Shown in pieces: positions 16,732 to 25,255 of a stretch of DNA of 64,000 nucleotides; within the stretch, counting starts at the first letter, position 1, and each line of letters begins with the position of its first letter. The notes under the pieces are model-generated. The model did not search any database. It worked only from the letters and a program-made list of their open reading frames with translations, and had not been told where the DNA came from. The position numbers and the translations under genes are program-made. The DNA comes from Fictibacillus norfolkensis (lineage in GTDB: Bacteria; Bacillota; Bacilli; Bacillales; Fictibacillaceae): NCBI RefSeq assembly GCF_014836645.1, contig NZ_JACSQM010000007.1:62001-126000 (forward strand), read 5' to 3'.

Positions 16732-18189
16732 TTACTCATTCATCTCAATCGCAGCTCTGATGCCTGACTCAACAGCTCCTTCAACCCAGCCGTGCTTGAG
16801 TGTAGTATGTTCGCCGGCAAAGTGCAGTCTTCCCTCCGGAGCTTTAATCGCTTCAAACAACTCTAATTCCTGGTATGGCTTAAACATTGTAAAGCATCCC
16901 CCTGCATTTGGATCTGTGGACCAATCATGGCTAAATCCTGTAACAAAATGCTGATAGATGTAGTCACCATGAAACTGCGAGATATATTTTAATGTTTCTT
17001 TGATTTTCATTTCATTGGATGAGCTTCTCCAAGGAAACGTATCATCTTCCCACGTATAACTTCCGATCACGACACCTGAAGGGATGTCTTCTCTGATACG
17101 GCTCGGATAATGAGTGAAGCGAGATGCGAGGTCCGTAACAGTTTTCCCTCCAGATAGACCGTTTTTTTCCCAGAAACGATGTTTAAATTCAATTCCAATC
17201 TTAATCGAGGGCACATAATGAAGTTCCCTGATAGCTTTCCTTTTAAGATAGGAGAGGGAATTATATGGTTCGAATTCAACAAAATTAAGTACCGAGAACG
17301 GAAGAGTAAGTAATACTTTGTCAGCTTCAAAAGAAAAACGATCTAAGGTTTGCGGACTTTCTGTATACAGTTTAACGGTTGAATCTGTCTGCGCGAGTCT
17401 TTTTAGCTTTTGACCAAAATAGATGTGATGCCGTAAATCTCTAAGAAAAGCACGAGGTAGCTGGTCGTAACCACCTGTTACTTCAAAGTATTTAAGAGGA
17501 GGTTTTTTGAAAATGATTAAAATGTCACGAAGCATCTCTAAAAGAGAGAGTTCAGGTAGACCTTCTAATGATAGAAGAACTTTAATTTTATCTATGGCAC
17601 CAGCAGATAAAGATCTTCCGAAAGGATTGTTGCGCAAATAATTATCGAGTGAGTATGATTGAAAATTTTGAATGATGATCGGCCAGTTTTTATCAGGATC
17701 ACTATCAATAAAATCTGCTATAGGCTGTAAAGCGTAAGCGACCAGCTCTTCAGCTGTTCTTCCTTTTTCATTTTCTAAGACAGGAAAACCTAAGATATCG
17801 GGATTTTTCTCATAAGCATCATAAGTGGTTCGAATGCCATTGACTAAAAGAAGGTCATGAGGATTGCTGTTAACAAATTCATTAATGGCAAGGTTGTATT
17901 TCTTGATGTATGCCAAAACAAGCTTATGCATCTCAGGGATACGCATAGCACCTGCTTCAAAATAGTTACCGTGGGTAAAAGGTGACCTGACTGTGTAAAT
18001 ACGCCCGCCAACTCTGTGGGTAGACTCTAGAAGGATGATCTCATGTCCAGCGTTCTTTAAAAGCGTGGCTGCAACAAGTCCAGCCATACCTGCACCGACG
18101 ATAATCATCCTCTTTGGAGAGCTTGTCATGGGTAAACCGTTCTGTATAATATCCAGCATTTCTTCAACTGTTAAACGGCTCAAATTCAT
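16732..18189 (-). CDS. flavin-containing amine oxidase (L-amino-acid oxidase type)
   Basis: FAD enzyme of about 485 residues. The dinucleotide-binding motif IIVGAGMAGLVAATLL, the GG motif HRVGGRIYT, the FEAGAMRIP strand and the C-terminal FAGEHTTLKHGWVEGAVESG all match monoamine/L-amino-acid oxidases; B. subtilis YobN is a likely relative. It would release an aldehyde or keto acid, ammonia and H2O2 from an amine or amino acid. No signal peptide. The ATG at 18189 is chosen because AGGGGGA is six bases upstream; longer starts lack this. A perfect palindrome just upstream suggests repression by a TetR-like protein. Confidence 0.85.
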   Translation of the reverse strand: MNLSRLTVEEMLDIIQNGLPMTSSPKRMIIVGAGMAGLVAATLLKNAGHEIILLESTHRVGGRIYTVRSPFTHGNYFEAGAMRIPEMHKLVLAYIKKYNLAINEFVNSNPHDLLLVNGIRTTYDAYEKNPDILGFPVLENEKGRTAEELVAYALQPIADFIDSDPDKNWPIIIQNFQSYSLDNYLRNNPFGRSLSAGAIDKIKVLLSLEGLPELSLLEMLRDILIIFKKPPLKYFEVTGGYDQLPRAFLRDLRHHIYFGQKLKRLAQTDSTVKLYTESPQTLDRFSFEADKVLLTLPFSVLNFVEFEPYNSLSYLKRKAIRELHYVPSIKIGIEFKHRFWEKNGLSGGKTVTDLASRFTHYPSRIREDIPSGVVIGSYTWEDDTFPWRSSSNEMKIKETLKYISQFHGDYIYQHFVTGFSHDWSTDPNAGGCFTMFKPYQELELFEAIKAPEGRLHFAGEHTTLKHGWVEGAVESGIRAAIEMNE

Positions 18190-18203
18190 CACAAGTCCCC
18201 CTA

Positions 18204-18217
18204 AATGAACGTTCATT
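18204..18217. promoter_or_regulatory. perfect 14-base palindrome, operator candidate
   Basis: AATGAACGTTCATT, located directly upstream of the ribosome site of the amine oxidase gene. Such palindromes are typical of TetR-family operators; the cognate regulator is not adjacent. Confidence 0.6.
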
Positions 18218-18309
18218 CCTTTTAACAATGTATTAAAAATTATTAAAGAATATTATTTTGTAATTAAAACTAAAAACGACAGCCGATGATGGCTGCCATT
18301 TCTCTAAAT

Positions 18310-18666
18310 TTATACTAGTTCTTCTGTCTGAACTAAAACATCTTCTTTATTCGGATAAGTCTTCTCAATATGCTGCTCACCCCATGCGCAGAGTGAATCT
18401 AATATTCCTTTTAACGACCAACCGTAATCAGTAAGAGAATATTCAACTCGTGGAGGAACCTGATTGTATACTTCTCGGAGAATAACCCCATCATCTTCGA
18501 GTTCTCTAAGTTGCTGTGTGAGCATCTTTTGTGTAATTCCTGGCATTAACCGCTTCAACTCGCCGGTTCTTCTTTTATCTTTTATAAGATGGCAGAGGAT
18601 GACGACTTTCCACTTTCCACCGATCACTTCTAGTGCAGCTTCAACAGGTATATTGTATTTTTTCAT
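18310..18666 (-). CDS. HxlR-family (MarR-like) transcriptional regulator
   Basis: Winged-helix regulator of 118 residues with the HxlR hallmark VIGGKWKVVILCHL, followed by TGELKRLMPGITQKMLTQQLRELEDDGVI and a PPRVEYSLTDYG wing. It has no N-terminal Cys near the HxlR position used for aldehyde sensing (first residues MKKYNIPVEAAL). GAGGTGA precedes the ATG. It is divergent from the MFS transporter gene and probably controls both through the repeated operator between them, as in the ytcD/ytbD arrangement of B. subtilis. Confidence 0.9.
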   Translation of the reverse strand: MKKYNIPVEAALEVIGGKWKVVILCHLIKDKRRTGELKRLMPGITQKMLTQQLRELEDDGVILREVYNQVPPRVEYSLTDYGWSLKGILDSLCAWGEQHIEKTYPNKEDVLVQTEELV

Positions 18667-18694
18667 CCCAAAATCACCTCTATATCATAATTGT

Positions 18695-18741
18695 TACTTA
18701 AAAGTACCTACATTACTTTAAAGTGCGTACTTACTTTTAGT
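18695..18741. promoter_or_regulatory. three iterated operator candidates between hxlR and MFS genes
   Basis: TACTTAAAAGTA (18695-18706, perfect palindrome), TACTTTAAAGTG (18714-18725, one change) and the half-site TACTTTTAGT (18732-18741) recur at 19- and 18-base steps. HxlR proteins bind such TACTT/AAGTA repeats; binding here is inferred. Confidence 0.65.
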
Positions 18742-18821
18742 TTGCGTATATTTCATAATAACATCAAGTCAACCGAATGACTAGTTCATTCACCAACTAA
18801 AATCAATGGAGGGATTTATAG

Positions 18822-20030
18822 ATGAATTCAACAGCATTTCAAACGGAAACCGCGTCGAAGTCAAAAGGTGGTTTTCCGGCATTATTAGCATTAGCCATTT
18901 CGGCATTTGGTATTGGTACAACTGAGTTTGTACCTGTAGGACTTTTATCTTCATTAGCATCAGATCTTAACATTTCGATCACATTAGCAGGCTTACTCAT
19001 TTCTGGATATGCGATGGGTGTCGCATTCGGTGCGCCGGTTCTTACAGCGTTAACGAATAAAATGAACAGAAAGACATTGTTGCTACTGTTAATGGTCGTT
19101 TTTATCCTAGGCAACATGGTTGCAGCAGTTTCAACAAGTTTTACGCTGCTTCTGATCGCGCGATTCATCACAGCATTTTCTCACGGTGTATTCTTTTCTA
19201 TAGGTGCAACGATCGCAGCGGATCTCGTACCTGAACATAAACGTGCAAGTGCGATCGCATTCATGTTTACAGGACTTACTGTTGCAACCGTAACAGGTGT
19301 TCCGCTTGGGACATTTATCGGTCAAACCTTTGGATGGAGAGCTACGTTTTGGGCAGTTGCACTACTAGGCGTTGTTGCCATCATCGCTAGTGCCATCTTA
19401 GTTCCGAAGAATTTGAAAGAAGCACCACCATCAAGTATAAAAGATCAACTCAAGATTATTAAAAACGGTCGATTATTATTAGCTTTTGCGATCACAGCTC
19501 TTGGTTACGGTGGAACGTTTGTGGCATTCACGTATTTAGCACCGATCTTAGAAGATGTAACAGGCTACGCTCCTAAAGCAGTCACATGGATTTTGTTAGG
19601 CTACGGTATTGCTGTTGCGATTGGGAATACGGTAGGAGGCAAAGCGGCAGATAAAAATCCGATCAAAGCTTTGTTTTGGATGTTCGTTATTCAAGCTGTT
19701 ATTTTAGTGATCTTAACATTTACAGCACCTTTCAAGATTGCTGGAACGATTACTATCTTCTTATTAGGACTTTTAGCGTTTATGAACGTTCCGGGTCTAC
19801 AGGTTTATGTTGTGAAACTTGCTGAAAGATATGTACCTTCTGCAGTAAATGTTGCGTCAGCTATCAATATCGCCGCATTTAACCTAGGTATTGCGATTGG
19901 GGCGTTTGTTGGAGGTCTCATTGTCGACTCCATCGGTATCATTCACACACCGTGGATCGGCGGAGTAATGGTGTTTGGTGCAGTTCTTTTAACTGCATGG
20001 AGTACAGCACTTGAAAAAAGAACAATTTAG
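18822..20030 (+). CDS. MFS efflux transporter (DHA1 type, YtbD-like)
   Basis: Twelve-helix major facilitator of 402 residues. The N-terminal helix has ISAFGIGTTEFVPVGLL, typical of the AraJ/YtbD/YdhP drug-efflux subgroup; the loop 2-3 motif is GAPVLTALTNKMNRK and the loop 5 antiporter motif contains TGVPLGTFIGQ. It likely exports a small toxic or sugar-like compound by proton antiport. GGAGGG precedes the ATG. Divergent from an HxlR regulator, which suggests substrate-dependent induction. Substrate not identifiable. Confidence 0.88.
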   Translation: MNSTAFQTETASKSKGGFPALLALAISAFGIGTTEFVPVGLLSSLASDLNISITLAGLLISGYAMGVAFGAPVLTALTNKMNRKTLLLLLMVVFILGNMVAAVSTSFTLLLIARFITAFSHGVFFSIGATIAADLVPEHKRASAIAFMFTGLTVATVTGVPLGTFIGQTFGWRATFWAVALLGVVAIIASAILVPKNLKEAPPSSIKDQLKIIKNGRLLLAFAITALGYGGTFVAFTYLAPILEDVTGYAPKAVTWILLGYGIAVAIGNTVGGKAADKNPIKALFWMFVIQAVILVILTFTAPFKIAGTITIFLLGLLAFMNVPGLQVYVVKLAERYVPSAVNVASAINIAAFNLGIAIGAFVGGLIVDSIGIIHTPWIGGVMVFGAVLLTAWSTALEKRTI

Positions 20031-20035
20031 AAGTG

Positions 20036-20074
20036 AAAAAGAAGGCAGCCACTCTGGTTTGCCTTCTTTTTTTA
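20036..20074. terminator. bidirectional terminator between MFS gene and ger operon 2
   Basis: AGAAGGCA pairs with TGCCTTCT across a loop at 20049-20060, with A and T runs on the two sides, so it serves both convergent units. Confidence 0.85.
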
Positions 20075-21163
20075 AGCTGTTTTTTTACTCTTTACCTTAG
20101 CTATTATGACTACAAGTAAAAGGGGCAAGAACCCAAAGAAAAATGTCACAGAGGTCTGCAAGAAGGATCCTGATTCACCTAGTTCAATTTCATTTTTGTA
20201 CATCGTAAGAGAGAGTAAGAGTACAACGGCTGAGATAATATAGATAAAATGCGAAGCTTTTACTTTAAACAGCGTGGAGAGAGCTTGATCAAGTATAAAC
20301 AGCAATAAAGAGATCTTCATGTATGTTCCTAGAATTAGTGCGATGCCAAAGATCGCTTCTATACGTTCAATAATCTCTCCAATGCTGATCAGTTGAGCCA
20401 GAACATGAAGCGGGAATTTCTTTAGAAATACTAAAGGTCCAAGCCCCATTAATGAACAGAGAATGGTTAAAGTGAGCACGATCCCATTGATGAGCAAACC
20501 TAAATAAAGCCATTTATTTATGGACTGCCCGGGCTTTTGCTTTACCAAGTATATAATCATGGCAAAGAATAGTATATCCATGTAAGGAAATCCAAAACCG
20601 ACATAAACACCATGTAAGATCGGCTTAAAGCCTTGGGGAGCTAAAGGAAGCAGATTGGTAATCTCATACGTGTTGTAGGGCAGGATTAACATGATGATAA
20701 AGATGAATAACAGAATGTACATCAATAGGTGAAACATGCGACCCATTACTTCTATTCCAGCTTTTGCGGTTAGACTGGAAGTGATTAAGATGAGCAGATG
20801 AAAGATGAAGAGCGGCGTTTCTCTCATCATCGAGGTCGTAAAATATTGTCCCATTCCATATACAATGTTTGCTGTGATATACAACATGACTAAGAACAGC
20901 GGGATGATAATTAGATAGGTCATCACGTTTCCGAGTGTTAGGCGAACTTGGTTCACATAACATTGATCAGGATATTCGTTGTGAAGAGTTAATACGAGAT
21001 ATAAGATGACAAAACCAACTAAGTTAGCCAGGAGCATGGCTATCCAGGCACTGTTTTGAGCAGCAGCCAACATAGGGCCTTGGATATTAATAAGTGCTGA
21101 ACCCGTCATATACACTTGAAATAACACTGCCATCTGCCAATAACTAATTTTTCCTGTGTGCAT
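20072..21163 (-). CDS. germinant receptor B subunit, receptor 2
   Basis: GerB-type inner-membrane permease fold, 363 residues with ten predicted helices. It starts MHTGKISYWQMAVLFQVYMTGSAL, the usual N-terminus of the family, and contains ANIVYGMGQYF and LLPLAPQGFKPILHG. AAGGAGT lies six bases before the ATG at 21163; a longer start at 21196 would run into the preceding D subunit gene and lacks a ribosome site. It is the last gene of an A-C-D-B operon and should carry the germinant pocket. Confidence 0.92.
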   Translation of the reverse strand: MHTGKISYWQMAVLFQVYMTGSALINIQGPMLAAAQNSAWIAMLLANLVGFVILYLVLTLHNEYPDQCYVNQVRLTLGNVMTYLIIIPLFLVMLYITANIVYGMGQYFTTSMMRETPLFIFHLLILITSSLTAKAGIEVMGRMFHLLMYILLFIFIIMLILPYNTYEITNLLPLAPQGFKPILHGVYVGFGFPYMDILFFAMIIYLVKQKPGQSINKWLYLGLLINGIVLTLTILCSLMGLGPLVFLKKFPLHVLAQLISIGEIIERIEAIFGIALILGTYMKISLLLFILDQALSTLFKVKASHFIYIISAVVLLLSLTMYKNEIELGESGSFLQTSVTFFFGFLPLLLVVIIAKVKSKKTA

Positions 21164-21177
21164 AAAGGTACTCCTTA

Positions 21178-21408
21178 TTATTTTAATTGCAGCCATGAGG
21201 TGATTGCTTCAGCAATAGGACCGACGATTATCTGAAATCCTTCATCTAAGTTAGGAAGGTTCCGCCCGGACAGATAAGCGTAGAGCATATATCCTGCGGG
21301 AATAGAAATCATTAAATAGATTTTTTTTGACTTATTATCTTGTTTTAACGTTTGGTAGTCGAAGTACAATAATACGACTAAGCTTCCTATAATGAGTTTT
21401 TCAATCAT
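21178..21408 (-). CDS. germinant receptor D subunit (small two-helix membrane protein)
   Basis: 76 residues with two hydrophobic segments (about 5-17 and 30-46) joined by a basic loop (KQDNKSKK), and an amphipathic tail. Its size, topology and place between the C and B genes match the D subunits found in some Ger operons, such as yfkS in yfkQRST; in Bacillus these modulate receptor function. AGGAA precedes the ATG; only 14 bases separate it from the B gene start. Assignment rests on context and topology, since D subunits are poorly conserved. Confidence 0.75.
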   Translation of the reverse strand: MIEKLIIGSLVVLLYFDYQTLKQDNKSKKIYLMISIPAGYMLYAYLSGRNLPNLDEGFQIIVGPIAEAITSWLQLK

Positions 21409-21428
21409 AGTGATTCCTCATCATCCTA

Positions 21429-22571
21429 TTATTTTTTGTGAAAAGGTTTGCTTATATCAGTGCCTGTGTTTAGGATGTTAACTTCCGATTTAACATGAAA
21501 GACGGCATCTTTGTAATAAGGTATCTTTTCATTTTTTATTTTCTGCCATTCTTTCGGATTACTGCGATAGATATGGTTTCCTAATCCGATAATATCAAGA
21601 TTCTTTTTTTGAGATTCTTTTAATAATGCCATCAGGTTACTGTTCACTTGTTTTTCTAACTTTGTATGAAGAACTTCTAGTTGTTGTTTTGTTTCGATGT
21701 TTGAACATTCCAATTCCCCTATGCTAGCTTGAAGCTTTGGTTTAAGGGAGTAATGTATGACATCTTCTTTGATCTCAAAAGATGTATTTGTATGAGATTC
21801 TGTGATCTCAAATGATTCTTGCAGTTTAATTCCTTTACAAGGAATACCAATGATTCCATATTGAAAATCATTAAGTGCAAGCATGAGTGACTTTGTTTCT
21901 TTATTTGTAATAATCGTCTTCAGCTTTCCACCTTGAAAGATAGAAAGTCCATCTACAAAGATACTGTTCTCTTTTTCTTTTTCCTTTCTAAGATATGGAG
22001 CATACACCGTATCCACCTCGCTATGAAGCTGTTTTCCAATTGTAAATAAATTAGCCGGATAGGTTTTTGCACTAAACTTACTACCGGTTTTAGTGACTTC
22101 GTTTAATTGTTCACTCACCGTATTTTCAACATGAGGTTTTTCTTTTAAATAGTCAGCCGCAACTCCTTCAGTTACTGCAACACCTGTTAAGAGTCTCGGT
22201 TCATGATCACGGTAAAAGAAATCTAAAACAGAACCGAGGTAATATTTTTTGGCGACTTTCTCACTAATCACAATAAAACGAACATGTCCCCAGTTTGCTT
22301 TTCTTCCCAAATGGATGGTCACATCTCTTATAGCCTCGAAAACTGACTTTGCATCTGTTTCAAGATTAAAGTATGATTCACCGCCACCTCCAACTGAAGC
22401 AATCTTAGGAGCTGGCTTATAAAATTGAGTGGTCAGTTTAATTCTGCCATCCTTTTTTTGGTCAATGGCAAGTGATTGCACGAAAACATATTCAGTAAGC
22501 TCGGAATGATCCCAGCATCCTGATAAAAAAAGGAGGGAGGAGGCAACGATGTATTTAATTAACTTTTGCAT
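21429..22571 (-). CDS. germinant receptor C subunit lipoprotein, receptor 2
   Basis: Ger(x)C lipoprotein of 380 residues; signal peptide with LSGC (Cys19) followed by WDHSELTEYVFVQSLAIDQ. The middle contains GRKANWGHVRFIVISEKVA, typical of domain 1-2 of GerC, and the C-terminus a KNEKIPYYKDAVFHVKSEV-like strand. It sits 31 bases after the A gene and 20 bases before the D gene. It anchors to the outer face of the inner spore membrane. Confidence 0.93.
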   Translation of the reverse strand: MQKLIKYIVASSLLFLSGCWDHSELTEYVFVQSLAIDQKKDGRIKLTTQFYKPAPKIASVGGGGESYFNLETDAKSVFEAIRDVTIHLGRKANWGHVRFIVISEKVAKKYYLGSVLDFFYRDHEPRLLTGVAVTEGVAADYLKEKPHVENTVSEQLNEVTKTGSKFSAKTYPANLFTIGKQLHSEVDTVYAPYLRKEKEKENSIFVDGLSIFQGGKLKTIITNKETKSLMLALNDFQYGIIGIPCKGIKLQESFEITESHTNTSFEIKEDVIHYSLKPKLQASIGELECSNIETKQQLEVLHTKLEKQVNSNLMALLKESQKKNLDIIGLGNHIYRSNPKEWQKIKNEKIPYYKDAVFHVKSEVNILNTGTDISKPFHKK

Positions 22572-22602
22572 ATAAATCCCATCCTTCTATAAGATAATCG
22601 CT

Positions 22603-24084
22603 CTAAACACCTTTTCCCGAACTTCGGTGCTTTAATAATTTTTTCAATGACAAACGAAAGAATCCGTCTTTAAGTAGTGACGTGCTGTTAAGAGTGAACG
22701 TACCAAGATAAGGTTCCTTCAGAACGTGTAATTTAGATAGATGCAGGAAGATAAGAATAAATCCAAGGAACAGACCGAAGCCTCCCATAATAGCCGCTAG
22801 AAACATTAATGGTATTCGCAACAAACGTGCAGCAAAGCCAAAATCATAATAAGGGATAGAAAAGGACGCGATTCCCGTCAATCCAATAACAACGATCATG
22901 ATCGGAGAGGCGAGTCCAGCGTTAATGGAAGCTTCTCCGATAATTAAAGCGCCAACGATACTTACGGTTGATCCAATAGGTTTAGGTAGCCGGACTCCTG
23001 CTTCTTGTAAGAGTTCGAAAAAAAACAGCATGATTAAAGCTTCTATGATTGCAGGAAAGGGTATCCCTTCTCGTGTATCTAAAAGAGCAATCAACAGAAC
23101 GGTCGGTATGAGTTCAGAATGAAAAGTAGTCAACGCGATATAAATGCTAGGTAGAGCCAAGCTCAAAATAAAGCCAACAAATCGTACCATCCTGATGATG
23201 GACGAAAAAACAGATCGTTGATAATAATCTGAAGCGGATTGAAAAAATTCATTAAACAATCCAGGACAGATAACGATAGTTCCTGTTCCTTCCATTAAGA
23301 TGATGATCTTGCCTTCTAACAAAGAAGCTGAGGCAACATCTGGTCTTTCGGTAAATCGATATTGAGGGAAGGGTGTAACGGACGATTCCTCAATTAATTC
23401 AGCGATATAGGTTGTTTCTAGAATTTCTTCGTTTTTAATTTTGTTGATTCTTGATTCAAACTCTTCAAGCATTTCCTTTTTCACAGTTCCATCTAAATAG
23501 CCATAAACAAATTTAGTGTTAGACTTGCTATCTGTTTGTTTAAAAATAAATTTAAGATCGGGTGTTTTTAACCTTGAACGAATCAAGCCAAGGTTCTTTT
23601 GCAGATTTTCGATCGTACCTTCTCGAGGGCCAACAACGACTACCTCGTTTTGTGGTTCTGCCACACTTCTCTTCTCTACAGAAGAAGCATCAAAGCTCAG
23701 AGCTAAATCCCATTTGTCAAAAAGCAAAACAATATGACCATTTACGATGTTGGCATTTAATTCATTGTAGTTTTTTAGTAGCATAACGGGCCTTGATGAG
23801 ACGCCCTTGTTCTCAAAAAAGACCTTTATCTGTTGAACCGAAACAGCAAGTGAGAGGGCTGCCTCAAAATCGGGCATATCCTTAAGTACCTGGTGAAGCA
23901 GGTTGGACTTTTCTTCTTGGACGAGAGAATCACAATGAACAACAAGAGCTTCTTGTTTATAATCTGACCCAAATTGAAAGTGCCTGATCTTGATGTCATC
24001 ACAGTTTTTATAGAGATTACGCATATATTCATCATTTGCTTGAAGATCTTGGTTAATAGGAACTTCAACTTTTGTTGTATCCAT
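22603..24084 (-). CDS. germinant receptor A subunit, receptor 2
   Basis: GerA-family protein, 493 residues from the chosen start MDTTKVEVPINQ. Family signatures: VVVGPREGTIENLQKNLGLIRSRLKTPDLKF-like stretch, YRFTERPDVASASLLEGKIIILMEGT, then membrane helices including LIMLFFFELLQEAGVRLPKP. A ribosome site GGCAGGTG is nine bases before the ATG at 24084. An upstream in-frame ATG at 24141 has none and lies above the probable -10 element, so it is rejected. First gene of the A-C-D-B operon. Confidence 0.93.
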   Translation of the reverse strand: MDTTKVEVPINQDLQANDEYMRNLYKNCDDIKIRHFQFGSDYKQEALVVHCDSLVQEEKSNLLHQVLKDMPDFEAALSLAVSVQQIKVFFENKGVSSRPVMLLKNYNELNANIVNGHIVLLFDKWDLALSFDASSVEKRSVAEPQNEVVVVGPREGTIENLQKNLGLIRSRLKTPDLKFIFKQTDSKSNTKFVYGYLDGTVKKEMLEEFESRINKIKNEEILETTYIAELIEESSVTPFPQYRFTERPDVASASLLEGKIIILMEGTGTIVICPGLFNEFFQSASDYYQRSVFSSIIRMVRFVGFILSLALPSIYIALTTFHSELIPTVLLIALLDTREGIPFPAIIEALIMLFFFELLQEAGVRLPKPIGSTVSIVGALIIGEASINAGLASPIMIVVIGLTGIASFSIPYYDFGFAARLLRIPLMFLAAIMGGFGLFLGFILIFLHLSKLHVLKEPYLGTFTLNSTSLLKDGFFRLSLKKLLKHRSSGKGV

Positions 24085-24107
24085 GATTGTTAACACCTGC
24101 CTTATCC

Positions 24108-24114
24108 TATAATG
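24108..24114 (-). promoter_or_regulatory. possible sigma-G -10 element of germinant receptor operon 2
   Basis: CATTATA on the minus strand fits the sigma-G -10 CATnnTA and lies just upstream of the ribosome site at 24093-24101. The best -35 candidate, GTATA, is 20 rather than 18 bases away, so support is partial. Confidence 0.4.
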
Positions 24115-24171
24115 TTTGATGAAGGATAAGAATCTATACATTATTTACCATGAAAGTCATGAAGGGTGGAT

Positions 24172-24322
24172 GGAAGCTGTAGATTTCCGTTTCAGGTGCT
24201 TCGCTTTCCGCGGGGCGTTCGGTGAGCCCCTTGCCGTTCTGCGCCATAAGGGGTCTCACCTGACCACTCGTCCCGCAGGAGTCTCACACCTTCCACTCCA
24301 ATCTACTTGGCAATGAAGTCAA
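24172..24322. repeat. GC-rich palindromic intergenic repeat, copy A
   Basis: Bounded by GTAGATT (24178-24184) and its complement AATCTAC near 24305. Inside are CTTTCCGCGGGGCG, GTGAGCC, a short hairpin and CGTCCCGCAGGAGTCTC. Two further copies occur at 43444-43715 and 43857-43995. This looks like a dispersed Bacillaceae repeat without coding capacity. It fills most of the gap between germinant operon 2 and the bactofilin-like gene. Confidence 0.8.
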
Positions 24323-24393
24323 AAAAGAAAATAAAAATAAGGAAACATTTTAGGGGTTCCATCTTAAGGTGAGATAGATTATAAAAACAAAGC

Positions 24394-24424
24394 AAAAAAA
24401 GCTACCGCATAATAAGGTAGCTTT
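24394..24424 (-). terminator. terminator after the bactofilin-like gene
   Basis: AAAGCTACC (24398-24406) pairs with GGTAGCTTT (24416-24424); the A run at 24394-24400 is the T tail on the minus strand. Confidence 0.85.
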
Positions 24425-24449
24425 CACAAATTGAATGAGAGAATTACGA

Positions 24450-25235
24450 TTAAATTTTTTCCTGTGTTCCCACTTTAGCATCGGGATCAATCTCTAAACT
24501 TGTTTTATATTCAATCCTTTTTATATCACAGCCGGGTCCTATTTCTATCGTGTTTCCTCGAACTACTTCGGCATGCGTGTGTTCAAGGTATAAGTTGTCT
24601 CCTTCGATCACCTCTGCCGTTAGTTGGTCATTGTGGTTGCTCATAAAAAACTTGATTAGTTTCTTAAAACCAGATGCATCGCGAGTCTTTTTAACCGTGA
24701 TGTTCTCGCCACCTATTTCTTTTGCTTCACAATGACGAAGAAGTTCCACGTCGATCGTGCCTGCATTTAGGAGACCATCAATTTTAAAATTGCCGCGAGC
24801 TTCAAAAGATTCAGTCTCACAATCTCCTTTTATTTTCACTTGCCCTTTTACATCTATTTCGTCACTACAAACATTTCCATCTATAGAGGCAGATCCACGT
24901 ACGATAAGCTCTTTACCTTTAACATTTCCTTTAATCGTAGAAGAGCCTTGAACCTTTAATTCATCACATAGAAGATTACCGTCGATATCGGTACTGCCGT
25001 TAATCGTCATTTCCTTCACTTCTACATCGCCCTCGAAATGTGTGGATCCATTGATCTTGGCGGTATCTGTTGTTATGTTTCCTTCGAGATGGGCGCTTCC
25101 GTTGCATTTGAACTGTTCACAAATAAGATCACCGTGTATATGTGCAGATCCGTTAACCTTTACTTGATCATACTCGCCACCAGATGAAGTCCCTGATCCA
25201 GAAATGCTAATGCTTTTTAACTGAGTTCGTTCCAT
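24450..25235 (-). CDS. bactofilin-like polymer-forming protein (YhbE/YhbF type)
   Basis: 261 residues dominated by a right-handed beta-helix of short repeats (KVNGSAHIHGDL, KINGSTHFEGDV, TINGSTDIDGNL, VRGSASIDGNV), the mark of bactofilins, which polymerise without nucleotide. The repeats run from about residue 22 to 155, followed by a less regular segment and a second beta-rich part. In B. subtilis the related YhbE/YhbF (BacE/BacF) lie beside YhbD and have been linked to flagellar function; here a single gene follows a YhbD homologue by 20 bases. AAGGAGG precedes the ATG. Confidence 0.85.
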   Translation of the reverse strand: MERTQLKSISISGSGTSSGGEYDQVKVNGSAHIHGDLICEQFKCNGSAHLEGNITTDTAKINGSTHFEGDVEVKEMTINGSTDIDGNLLCDELKVQGSSTIKGNVKGKELIVRGSASIDGNVCSDEIDVKGQVKIKGDCETESFEARGNFKIDGLLNAGTIDVELLRHCEAKEIGGENITVKKTRDASGFKKLIKFFMSNHNDQLTAEVIEGDNLYLEHTHAEVVRGNTIEIGPGCDIKRIEYKTSLEIDPDAKVGTQEKI

Positions 25236-25255
25236 TGCTATTCCTCCTTCAAGTA

